DNA of 41,687 bases from JBOICV01 sp050740255 (lineage in GTDB: Bacteria > Pseudomonadota > Gammaproteobacteria > Nevskiales > JBOICV01), in NCBI GenBank assembly GCA_050740255.1, contig JBOICV010000026.1, forward strand, positions 1 through 41,687, read 5' to 3'. Below, piece by piece: positions 7,909 to 14,741 of this stretch. The translations under genes and the position numbers were made by a program. Below the pieces are notes generated by a model. The model saw only the letters and a program-made list of their open reading frames with translations. It made no database searches and had not been told where the DNA came from. Each line of letters opens with the position of its first letter. Within the stretch, counting starts at the first letter, position 1.

Positions 7909-9118
7909 CCTCGTCCTCAAGCGGCGCGCGCAGTTGCACCTCACGCTGCAGAAAGGGCATTTCCACGCCTTGCGCCCGAAACGCGCGGTCAATTGCGAAA
8001 TTCAAATCGCTGGCCACCTGACCGCGCTTGTCGGCATCCTGCACAAACACATTGAGCTGGAAGTTGAGCGCCGAGTTGGCGAAGCCGACAAACAGTACCG
8101 CGGGTCCTGGTACGAAGGGATGACCGGGCTTTATCGCGTCCGGGTGCGCAGCCACAGCGTCTAGCAGCAGTTTCTGCACCAGCTCGGTGTCGCTGCCGTA
8201 GGCGACGCTGATCGGCAGGCTGACGCGGCCGTAGCGATCGCGCAGCGTCCAATTGCTGACGATGCCGGAGATCAGCGCGGAGTTGGGCACGATCACGCTC
8301 ATACGCTCGCCGGTCTCAATCTCCGTCGAGCGGATACTGATGCGCCGTACATAACCCGAAACCTCGTTCACGCTGATGAGATCGCCCACGCGGATGGGCC
8401 GCTCGAACAGCAGAATCAGGCCGCTTACGAAATTGTTGACGACATTCTGCAGGCCAAAGCCGATGCCGACCGAAAGCGCACCCGCGACGACCGCGAGATT
8501 GGTGAGCTGGACCCCGGCGACCGACAAACCGATCAGCACCGCGAGGATAAACGTCGCATAACCAAAAATGGTGGAGACCGCGGTGCGCGTGCCGTGCTCC
8601 ATCGGCGTGCGCAGCAGCCATTTGCGCTCCAGTTGCCGCTTGATCCAGCGGGTCAGACTCAGCAGCGCCGAGAAGAACACCACACCCAGCAGGATCTTGC
8701 CCGGCACGATGTTGACTTCGCCGAGCTCAAAGCCCCTGCTGGATAGTTTGCCGAGCAAATCCAGCGCGATTTCGGTCAGTCCCCAGAAATGCAGTACCAG
8801 CAGCGGCAAGCCGAGCAGCAGCGTGGCGTCCAGCGTCCAGGCCAGCCAGTCGACCTCGTGCAGGCGTTTGCCGGGTGCGACCTGCAGCTTGGCGCGCAGC
8901 CACTGCTGCCAGCGGTAACGTCCCGTGTGCAGGCTGTCTGTCAGAGCGTGTGTGGCCCAGGCCATCAGGCTGCCAGCCAGCAGCGTGGCGAGACTGAATG
9001 TCAGCGGCCCCAAACGGAGATTCAGTTCCGCCAGGCCGCTGTGCTGCGCGTACCACAGTAGGGCCGAACCCACGGTCAAGAGCGTCAGCAGCAGCGAAAC
9101 AACAGCGAGTCCGCGCAT
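7886..9118 (-). CDS. MscS-family mechanosensitive ion channel
   Basis: A 410-aa inner-membrane protein of the small-conductance mechanosensitive channel superfamily, which releases solutes under membrane tension. The N-terminal half has about four to five hydrophobic segments. The pore helix and beta domain follow: VAGALSVGIGFGLQNVVNNF, then VSGLILLFERPIRVGDLISV, the MscS hallmark. The C-terminal alpha/beta domain includes RISIRSTEIETGERMSVIVP. The extra N-terminal helices place it with larger MscS homologues rather than three-helix MscS. It is convergent with ubiA (23-base overlap) and downstream of comF on the same strand, 18 bases away. Function in this organism is inferred from family only. 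Confidence 0.9.
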   Translation of the reverse strand: MRGLAVVSLLLTLLTVGSALLWYAQHSGLAELNLRLGPLTFSLATLLAGSLMAWATHALTDSLHTGRYRWQQWLRAKLQVAPGKRLHEVDWLAWTLDATLLLGLPLLVLHFWGLTEIALDLLGKLSSRGFELGEVNIVPGKILLGVVFFSALLSLTRWIKRQLERKWLLRTPMEHGTRTAVSTIFGYATFILAVLIGLSVAGVQLTNLAVVAGALSVGIGFGLQNVVNNFVSGLILLFERPIRVGDLISVNEVSGYVRRISIRSTEIETGERMSVIVPNSALISGIVSNWTLRDRYGRVSLPISVAYGSDTELVQKLLLDAVAAHPDAIKPGHPFVPGPAVLFVGFANSALNFQLNVFVQDADKRGQVASDLNFAIDRAFRAQGVEMPFLQREVQLRAPLEDEARDKPQQ

Positions 9119-9136
9119 GCGGGAATTGTAGCTGTA

Positions 9137-9871
9137 CTAGCTTCCAGGCCGCGACGTGCGTGTCAGCGACCACACTTCAATCCGCGCCGCGCCGGCGCGT
9201 TTCAGCACACGCGCGAACTCGTTCACGGTGTGGCCGGTGGTGACTACATCGTCCACGATCACGACATGTTTCTTTACAAGATTGAGCGAGCAGGCGAAGG
9301 CGCCGCGCACATTGACGGCGCGGTGCTTTACATCCAGCTCGCTTTGCGCCGCGGTGGCACGCGTGCGCACGCAGCCGCTGACGTCCAGTGGAATGTTGAG
9401 CGTGCGCGCGATCGGCCGCGCCAGTTCCAGCGCCTGGTTGTAGCCGCGCGTCTTCAGCCGCGATTCGTGCAGCGGTACCGGAATCAGCAAGTCCGGCTTC
9501 TGTTTCGGGCGCCGCGGCGCCAAGCCCGACGCCAGCTCGCCCAGCAGGCGCGCATTACCGAGGCGCTGATGAAACTTGAGGCCGGTGATCAACCAGTCGA
9601 GTGGTTTTTCGTAGCGCAATGGCGCCCAGGCGGAATCGTAAATCGGCGGCTGTTGCAGGCAATGAGCGCAGAGCGCCGGCGGGAACACGCCGGCCGGCAA
9701 GGGCAGGGCACAACGCGCGCAGGCCTTGTGGTTCCAGGGCAAATCACTGTAACAACCCCCGCAGAGTTCACGCGTCCCCACACCCTGAGCGCCACACAAG
9801 AGACAGGCGGCCGGATACAAGCGTCCAAGCAACTGGTCACGAAACGCCCTGATGTTAACTTTTACAACCAT
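9137..9871 (-). CDS. comF: ComF/GntX family phosphoribosyltransferase-like protein
   Basis: ComF proteins act at the inner face of the membrane in uptake of single-stranded DNA during natural transformation; in non-competent bacteria the GntX homologue's role is less clear. The 244-aa protein has an N-terminal zinc-finger-like set of cysteines (CLLCG, CGGC, CARC, CAHC) and a type I phosphoribosyltransferase domain with VVIVDDVVTTGHT. The assigned ATG at 9871 has no clear Shine-Dalgarno sequence and lies inside the BirA-like dyad; a TTG 13 codons further in is the only other start before the cysteines. It is divergent from bioB, with 57 bases between start codons, a common gammaproteobacterial arrangement. 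Confidence 0.9.
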   Translation of the reverse strand: MVVKVNIRAFRDQLLGRLYPAACLLCGAQGVGTRELCGGCYSDLPWNHKACARCALPLPAGVFPPALCAHCLQQPPIYDSAWAPLRYEKPLDWLITGLKFHQRLGNARLLGELASGLAPRRPKQKPDLLIPVPLHESRLKTRGYNQALELARPIARTLNIPLDVSGCVRTRATAAQSELDVKHRAVNVRGAFACSLNLVKKHVVIVDDVVTTGHTVNEFARVLKRAGAARIEVWSLTRTSRPGS

Positions 9872-9884
9872 ATTGAGTTGACAG
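9852..9884. promoter_or_regulatory. BirA-like biotin operator
   Basis: Half-sites ATGTTAACT (9852-9860) and AGTTGACAG (9876-9884) are near-inverted repeats separated by 15 bases, matching the architecture of BirA operators (TTGTTAACC-like half-sites, 14-16 base spacing). It overlaps the -35 of the bioB promoter on one side and the first codons of comF on the other. The assignment rests on sequence resemblance and on position before bioB; a birA gene with a DNA-binding domain must exist elsewhere. Confidence 0.68.
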
Positions 9885-9905
9885 CATTTTTGCAGCCGAT
9901 ACGAT
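9878..9905 (+). promoter_or_regulatory. bioB promoter
   Basis: A perfect -35 TTGACA (9878-9883) lies 16 bases before TACGAT (9900-9905), a fair -10. Transcription would begin near 9912, leaving a leader of about 17 bases before the bioB ATG. The -35 is inside the right half of the BirA-like operator, so repressor binding would block polymerase. Confidence 0.7.
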
Positions 9906-9928
9906 GCGGCGAACTAAGGGAGTTTGCC

Positions 9929-10987
9929 ATGGCTCGCACGGCTTTTATTTCCACCCTCCGGCACGATTGGACGCTGGCCGAGGTGCAGGCGCTGTTCGCG
10001 CTGCCGTTCAGCGACTTGTTGTATCAGGCCCACAGCCTGCATCGCACGCATCATGCGCCCAATACCGTACAGCTCTCGACCCTGCTCTCCATCAAGACCG
10101 GCGCCTGCCCCGAGGACTGCGCTTACTGTCCACAATCGGTGCGCTACGACACCGGCTTGCAAGCCGAGCCGCTGATGCCCCTGGATGAAGTGGTCACCGC
10201 GGCGCGCGCAGCGAAAGCCAACGGCGCCACGCGTTTTTGCATGGGCGCGGCCTGGCGCAGCCCCAAGGATCGGGATCTGGAAAAAGTCGCGGCGATGGTG
10301 AAAGAGGTCAAAGCGCTGGGATTGGAAACCTGCGTCACGCTGGGCATGTTGAAGGCGCAGCAGGCGGAAAAACTGGCTGAGGCCGGACTCGACTATTACA
10401 ACCACAATCTCGATACCTCGCCCGAGTACTACGAAAAAATCATCAGCACGCGTACCTACGAGGACCGGCTCGATACCTTGAGCAATGTGCGCGCGGCCGG
10501 CATCAAAGTCTGTTGCGGCGGCATCGTCGGCATGGGCGAGCAGCCCGCCGATCGCGCCGAGCTGCTGCGTCAGCTCGCGAATCTGCCGGAGCATCCAGAA
10601 AGCGTGCCAATCAATAATCTGGTGCAGGTTACGGGCACACCTTTACAAGGCACTGAGCAGCTCGATCCGCTGGAATTCGTGCGCACCATCGCGGTCGCGC
10701 GGATGCTGATGCCGAAAGCCTACGTGCGACTATCCGCCGGACGCGAACAAATGTCGGATGAGTTGCAGGCGCTGTGTTTCTTTGCCGGCGCCAATTCGAT
10801 TTTCTACGGCGACAAGCTGCTGACAACCCACAATCCGCAGAACGCGCGCGACCGTGCGTTGTTCGCAAGGCTCGGCGTGCTCGCTGAAGCAAGCGTTAAC
10901 TCGGAACAAAATATGCAGTCGCTCTCCCCTTGCGGGAGAGGACAGGAGAGGGGGAATGCTGTCAGTACGTCGCCCCCCTCCCCCTAA
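9929..10987 (+). CDS. bioB: Biotin synthase
   Basis: Radical-SAM enzyme inserting sulfur into dethiobiotin to give biotin. The 4Fe-4S motif is Cys60, Cys64, Cys67 (GACPEDCAYC). Other hallmarks are FCMGAAWRSP, ETCVTLGML, YYNHNLDTSPE, CCGGIVGMGE and RLSAGRE. ATG 9929 has AGGGAG about 8 bases upstream; upstream codons belong to the promoter. The protein is 352 aa, near the usual length, but from about residue 331 (LSPCGRGQERGN...SPPSP) it is encoded by palindromic repeats that replace the normal C-terminal tail; the TAA stop (10985-10987) is at the tip of a repeat arm. The catalytic barrel is complete, so activity is plausible. First gene of the biotin operon, presumably BirA-repressed. Confidence 0.96.
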   Translation: MARTAFISTLRHDWTLAEVQALFALPFSDLLYQAHSLHRTHHAPNTVQLSTLLSIKTGACPEDCAYCPQSVRYDTGLQAEPLMPLDEVVTAARAAKANGATRFCMGAAWRSPKDRDLEKVAAMVKEVKALGLETCVTLGMLKAQQAEKLAEAGLDYYNHNLDTSPEYYEKIISTRTYEDRLDTLSNVRAAGIKVCCGGIVGMGEQPADRAELLRQLANLPEHPESVPINNLVQVTGTPLQGTEQLDPLEFVRTIAVARMLMPKAYVRLSAGREQMSDELQALCFFAGANSIFYGDKLLTTHNPQNARDRALFARLGVLAEASVNSEQNMQSLSPCGRGQERGNAVSTSPPSP

Positions 10988-11010
10988 CCCCCTCCCGCAG
11001 GGGGAGGGGG
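10921..11010. repeat. Family A repeats, copies 3 and 4, across the bioB/bioF junction
   Basis: Copy 3 (10921-10954) has arms CTCTCCC (10922-10928) and GGGAGAG (10934-10940) followed by a purine tract. Copy 4 has perfect 12-bp arms CCCCCTCCCCCT (10974-10985) and AGGGGGAGGGGG (10999-11010). Together they encode the C-terminal tail and stop of bioB, and their purine arms give Shine-Dalgarno-like sequence for bioF: AGGAG 7 bases before ATG 10956 and AGGGGG 8 bases before TTG 11019. Confidence 0.85.
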
Positions 11011-12275
11011 AAACCAATTTGGAGGAGCGCCTCAGCGTCGAGCTGAAACGCATCCGCGCGGCCGATCTCTACCGTGTGCGGCGGGTGGTGGAAGGCACTC
11101 ACGGCGCCAGAATCACGGTCGGCGGCAAAGCCAGCATCAATTTCTGCAGCAATGACTATCTCGGCCTCGCCAGTGACCCGCGCGTGGCCGAGGCTGGGCG
11201 CAAAGCGCTCGCAACGACAGGTACTGGAAGCGGCGCGGCGGCGCTGGTTTCCGGCTATAACCGCGAACATCAGGCGCTAGAAGAAGAACTTGCCGCTTTC
11301 GTGCAGCGGCCGCGCGCCTTGCTGTTTTCCAGTGGCTGGGCGGCAAATCTAGGTGTGTTGCGTGCACTCGCGAGCAAAAACGACGTACTCATCGCGGATG
11401 AACTCAATCATGCGTCGCTGATTGATGGTGGACGTCTGTCCGGTGCGCGCTATGTGCGCGTGGCGCACGGCGATGTCATGGCGTTTCGCAGCGCCATAGA
11501 AGAAATATTCCCCCTCCCCCCCGGATCGAGTCCGGGGCAGGCTCTGCGGGAGGGGGCCAGGGGGAGGGGAGAGAATCTGGATGGCTTACCCCCTCCCTCA
11601 ATCCCTCCCCTCAAGGGGAAGGGAAATATGAAATTGGTCGCGACCGACAGCGTGTTCAGCATGGATGGAGATCTTGCTCCGCTGCCCGAACTTGCTGCGC
11701 TGTGCCAGCAGTACAACGCCGCATTAATGGTGGATGACGCCCACGGTTTCGGCGTTCTTGGTGACAACGGGCGCGGCACGCAGGAGCATTTCGGCCTTAG
11801 CCCGGACATCTACGTTGCCACGCTCGGCAAGGCCCTTGGCTGCGCCGGCGCCTTCGTGGCGGGTTCCGAGAATCTCATCGAATACCTGATTCAGCGTGCG
11901 CGAAGCTGGGTGTTTTCTACCGCGCCGCCGCCTGCGGTCGCCGCCGCCGCCCGCGCGGCCTTGCGCATCGTGCAGACCGAGCCGGAACGCCGCACGCGGC
12001 TGTTCGAGTTGCTGCGCCGCTTTCGCAGCGGTTGTGCGCAACTCGGCATTCCGCTGAGCAAATCAGAAACGCCGATTCAGCCGCTGATATTGGGTGACGA
12101 AAGCCGCGCGCTCGCGTTCTCACAGCATCTGTTCGAGCGAGGCTATTGGGTGGCTGCGATCCGTCCGCCGACCGTGCCACCCGGCACGGCGCGCCTGCGC
12201 ATCACGCTTTCGGCCACGCACAGCGAGCAGCAAGTGGACGGATTATTGAACGCGCTGGCGGAGTGCTGGCAGTGA
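10956..12275 (+). CDS. bioF: 8-amino-7-oxononanoate synthase with repeat-encoded insert
   Basis: PLP enzyme condensing L-alanine with pimeloyl-ACP/CoA in biotin synthesis. Markers: FCSNDYLGLASDPRV, SGYNREHQALEEELA, DELNHASLIDG, TDSVFSMDGDLAPLPEL, VDDAHGFGVLG, and TLGKALG with the PLP lysine near residue 292. ATG 10956 (AGGAG 7 bases upstream) adds about 21 repeat-encoded residues; TTG 11019, also with a good Shine-Dalgarno, would begin LEERLSVEL, closer to normal BioF. I cannot decide between them. Between AFRSAIEEIF and MKLVATDSVF lies a 39-residue insert (residues 186-224) encoded entirely by palindromic repeats, in frame, at a loop absent from ordinary BioF. All catalytic motifs survive, so the enzyme may still work. 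Overlaps bioB and the next gene. Confidence 0.93.
   Translation: MLSVRRPPPPNPLPQGEGETNLEERLSVELKRIRAADLYRVRRVVEGTHGARITVGGKASINFCSNDYLGLASDPRVAEAGRKALATTGTGSGAAALVSGYNREHQALEEELAAFVQRPRALLFSSGWAANLGVLRALASKNDVLIADELNHASLIDGGRLSGARYVRVAHGDVMAFRSAIEEIFPLPPGSSPGQALREGARGRGENLDGLPPPSIPPLKGKGNMKLVATDSVFSMDGDLAPLPELAALCQQYNAALMVDDAHGFGVLGDNGRGTQEHFGLSPDIYVATLGKALGCAGAFVAGSENLIEYLIQRARSWVFSTAPPPAVAAAARAALRIVQTEPERRTRLFELLRRFRSGCAQLGIPLSKSETPIQPLILGDESRALAFSQHLFERGYWVAAIRPPTVPPGTARLRITLSATHSEQQVDGLLNALAECWQ
11511..11627. repeat. Family A repeats, copies 5 and 6, inserted in frame within bioF
   Basis: The 117-base insertion (39 codons) is pyrimidine/purine palindromic DNA. Copy 5 opens CCCCCTCCCCCCCGGATCGA and closes GGGAGGGGGCCAGGGGGAGG; inside it CCGGATCGAGTCCGGGG is a separate small inverted repeat, suggesting nesting. 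Copy 6 (about 11590-11624) has CCCTCCCTCAATCCCTCCCC then TCAAGGGGAAGGG. No stop codon is introduced in the bioF frame. Confidence 0.85.
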
Positions 12276-12505
12276 TTCAGGTCGTTTCGCTGATTGGTGC
12301 GGCGCTGATACTCGCGGCCTTCGCGCTGCTGCAATGGGGGCGGTGGCAGGCGCAGGATTGGAGCTATCTATGGGCCAACACGGTCGGCGCCGGCCTGCTG
12401 ACAGCGGTGGCCTGGCTCGAGTCGCAATGGGGGTTTCTGGCGCTGGAAGGCGTGTGGGCGCTGTTTAGCGCCTGGAGCCTGCTTAGAAAACATAACGCCG
12501 CGTGA
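12272..12505 (+). CDS. Small membrane protein, CBU_0592-like, inside the bio operon
   Basis: The 77-aa product (V/MIQVVSLIGAALILAAFAL... WGFLALEGVWALFSAWSLLR) has three hydrophobic stretches and resembles the CBU_0592 family of small membrane proteins, whose function is unknown. The GTG start at 12272 overlaps the bioF stop by four bases (GTGA), and its stop overlaps the bioD start in the same way, so it is translationally coupled on both sides. bioH or bioC usually sits at this position in gammaproteobacterial bio operons; neither is present here. A role connected with biotin is inference from position only. Confidence 0.8.
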   Translation: MIQVVSLIGAALILAAFALLQWGRWQAQDWSYLWANTVGAGLLTAVAWLESQWGFLALEGVWALFSAWSLLRKHNAA

Positions 12506-13173
12506 CCGCGCGCAGCTTATTCGTCACTGGCACCGACACCGATGTCGGTAAAACCCGCGTCGCCTGCGCCTTGTTGCGCGCGCTAACGGCCGCCGGAAAG
12601 CGTTGCGCGGGTTTCAAGCCCGTATCTGCCGGGCTGATGCAAACTGCTGCAGGTCCGCGTCACGAAGACGCGCTGGCACTCAATGCTGCGGCCAGTGTCA
12701 AATTGCCGGACGAATTACTGAATCCTTACTGCCTGCCCGACGCGCTGGCGCCACACATCGTCGCCGCCAGAAAGGGGATCAGGCTGGAGAGCGAACGCAT
12801 TTTGTCAGCGCACCAGGCAATTGCTGCGCAGGCGGATTGGATCGTGATTGAGGGCGCCGGCGGCTGGCTGGTGCCGCTGAACGAGCGTGAAACGCTGGCG
12901 GATGTGGTCGCTATTGCCGGCTGGCCGGCCATTCTTGTGGTGGGTATGCGCCTGGGTTGCCTCAACCACGCCCTGCTGAGCGCCGAAAGCATTCTGCGGC
13001 GCGCGCCCTTAGTCGGCTGGATCGCGAATGAGCTGCCCCCGCTCCAGACCGCGCTGGAGGAAAACGTCGCGAGCCTGGACCTGCGCTTACCCGCGCCGCG
13101 GCTGGCCCGCATGCGCGTGCAGGCCACTGATTTGGAATGGAGTCCCGGCGGCCGCTCCGCGCTCGGCCTATAG
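12502..13173 (+). CDS. bioD: Dethiobiotin synthetase
   Basis: ATP-dependent carboxylation of 7,8-diaminopelargonate to dethiobiotin, the step before BioB. The 223-aa protein has the P-loop GTDTDVGKT near the N-terminus, the substrate-binding GFKPVSAG, and IEGAGGWLVPLNE, all characteristic. It starts at GTG 12502, overlapping the preceding gene by four bases. It ends the visible biotin operon; bioA and a pimeloyl-ACP methyl-ester route (bioC, bioH) are not in the window. The last ~20 residues are variable. Confidence 0.96.
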   Translation: MTARSLFVTGTDTDVGKTRVACALLRALTAAGKRCAGFKPVSAGLMQTAAGPRHEDALALNAAASVKLPDELLNPYCLPDALAPHIVAARKGIRLESERILSAHQAIAAQADWIVIEGAGGWLVPLNERETLADVVAIAGWPAILVVGMRLGCLNHALLSAESILRRAPLVGWIANELPPLQTALEENVASLDLRLPAPRLARMRVQATDLEWSPGGRSALGL

Positions 13174-13371
13174 ACCCTGGCGGTTTGCCACACCCCCGCC
13201 GCTCGCATAGAATTCTCGCGTCACGTTCAGGGTGCGCCCAAGGTGGACCAAGGGTGGGCCATTCGCTTCGTCAACACGTCAGCCAGGGGCCGGCTTGGCC
13301 CGGAGCGGGTCAGCCGCGCCGTTGTCGGCCGTGCGTCGCGGACCACTATACCCTGGAATGCGAGCGCTGAA

Positions 13372-13393
13372 AAAGTGCGGCAGCACTTTGTTT
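13372..13393 (+). terminator. Possible hairpin terminator before coxB
   Basis: AAAGTGC (13372-13378) and GCACTTT (13383-13389) form a 7-bp stem with loop GGCA, preceded by A residues and followed by GTTT. It could terminate transcription in either direction, but the stem is short and it lies about 200 bases after bioD. No other gene is visible in the 248-base gap; TATACC at 13347-13352 with TTGTCG 19 bases before it is a weak promoter candidate for coxB. Confidence 0.35.
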
Positions 13394-13421
13394 GGCAAGA
13401 ATAATTTTCGGAGAGCAAGGC

Positions 13422-14708
13422 ATGTTCATTAAGCACCCGATCCGGCTGGCTGGTCTCGTACTGGGCTTGCTTGTCGCCGCGAACGCCCAAGCCGCCTGGG
13501 ATTTGAACATGCCGCAGGGCGTTACCGAGATCAGCCGCGACGTCTATGACCTGCACATGCTGATCTTCTACGTGTGCTGTGCGATCGGTGCACTGGTCTT
13601 TGGCGTAATGTTTTATTCAGTGTTTGCGCACCGCCGTTCGCGCCATCCGAAGCCGGCCGATTTCCACGAATCCACCACGGTGGAAATCGTCTGGACGATT
13701 CTGCCCTTCATCATCCTGATCGCAATGGCGATTCCGGCCGCCGGTACCCTGATCAAGATGGAGGACATGCGCGGCTCGGATATGACGGTGAAGGTCACCG
13801 GTTATCAGTGGAAGTGGGAATACGAATACATCGGTCAGGACTACAGGTTCTTCTCGAGCCTGCTGCCGGAGCACAACGTGCTGCGCCAGACCGGCGCCGT
13901 GACCGATTACAAGACCCTGCCGGCCGATTATCTGCTGGAAGTGGACAACCGCCTGGTGCTGCCGACCGGCAAGAAGATCCGCTTTCTGCTGACCGCCAAC
14001 GACGTGATTCACGCCTGGTGGGTGCCGGCGCTGGGCACCAAGAAAGACGCCATCCCCGGCTTCGTCAACGAAATCTGGGCACGCATTGATGAGCCCGGCG
14101 TGTATCGCGGCCAGTGCGCGGAGCTGTGCGGCCGCGATCATGGTTTCATGCCGGTCGTGGTCGAGGCGGTAAGCCCCGATCAGTTCGACGCCTGGCTGCT
14201 TGCGCAGAAAAGCGGAGCAGGGGTAACCACCCCCGCGGCAAGCGCAACGCCGGCACCTGCGCCTCAGCAAGTTGCCGCCGCGCCTGTCCTGAGCCCTGTC
14301 GAAGGGCAGGCCGAGGTTGTGGCTGTTACCAAAAAGAAAATCGACGAACCCGTGCTTGTGGCGACCGACAGCAAGCCAAGGCCTGCTGCAGCGCCGGCCG
14401 CTGAGAAACTCGACCAGGCAACACTGATGGCCGAAGGCCAGAAGGTTTACGCGCAGTACTGCGTCGCCTGCCATCAGGTTAATGGCGAGGGTTTGCCGCC
14501 GGCTTTCCCGACGCTAAAAGGCGGCAAGGTCACAACCGGCCCCGCGCCGGAACAGATCAGGCAGGTATTGAAGGGCAAGGGCGCGATGCAGCCCTTCGCC
14601 GGCATTTTGAACGACCGGCAAATCGCGGCTGTCATCAGCTTCGAGCGCAATTCCTGGGGTAACAAAGCCGGCCTGGTTCAGCCCGCCGACGTCAAGGCGC
14701 AGCGCTAA
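13422..14708 (+). CDS. coxB: Cytochrome c oxidase subunit II with fused cytochrome c domain
   Basis: Carries CuA and receives electrons for the aa3-type oxidase. A signal-like segment (residues 1-24, to ANAQAA) precedes two transmembrane helices and the cupredoxin domain, with CuA ligands His197, Cys232, Glu234, Cys236, His240 and Met243 (CAELCGRDHGFM). An alanine/proline-rich linker follows, then a class I cytochrome c with CVACH (Cys347, Cys350, His351): a caa3-like subunit II. At 428 aa it is long because of this domain. Within the linker, residues about 287-297 (PVLSPVEGQAE) are encoded by a palindromic repeat. ATG 13422 has AGG/GGAG upstream. First gene of the oxidase operon; coxA follows after 33 bases. 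Confidence 0.95.
   Translation: MFIKHPIRLAGLVLGLLVAANAQAAWDLNMPQGVTEISRDVYDLHMLIFYVCCAIGALVFGVMFYSVFAHRRSRHPKPADFHESTTVEIVWTILPFIILIAMAIPAAGTLIKMEDMRGSDMTVKVTGYQWKWEYEYIGQDYRFFSSLLPEHNVLRQTGAVTDYKTLPADYLLEVDNRLVLPTGKKIRFLLTANDVIHAWWVPALGTKKDAIPGFVNEIWARIDEPGVYRGQCAELCGRDHGFMPVVVEAVSPDQFDAWLLAQKSGAGVTTPAASATPAPAPQQVAAAPVLSPVEGQAEVVAVTKKKIDEPVLVATDSKPRPAAAPAAEKLDQATLMAEGQKVYAQYCVACHQVNGEGLPPAFPTLKGGKVTTGPAPEQIRQVLKGKGAMQPFAGILNDRQIAAVISFERNSWGNKAGLVQPADVKAQR
14282..14311. repeat. Family C palindromic repeat inside coxB
   Basis: Arms GCCTGTCCT (14282-14290) and AGGGCAGGC (14303-14311) pair with one G-T mismatch around the loop GAGCCCTGTCGA. The 9-bp arms and a loop beginning GAG and ending TCGA match the hairpins at 26062-26089 and 26115-26142. 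Here the element is read in frame as VLSPVEGQA in the linker between CuA and cytochrome c domains. Confidence 0.7.
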
Positions 14709-14741
14709 TCGCGCGCCCAGCACTGGATTACGGAGAACATC

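Noticed and set aside
10921..11627. CRISPR-like array of GC repeats in bioB/bioF
   Set aside because: Copies are irregularly spaced, palindromic and variable, with no unique equal-length spacers and no cas genes.
12272..12505. The small gene between bioF and bioD being bioH or bioC
   Set aside because: It is far too short and is a hydrophobic membrane protein, with no serine hydrolase or SAM-methyltransferase motif.
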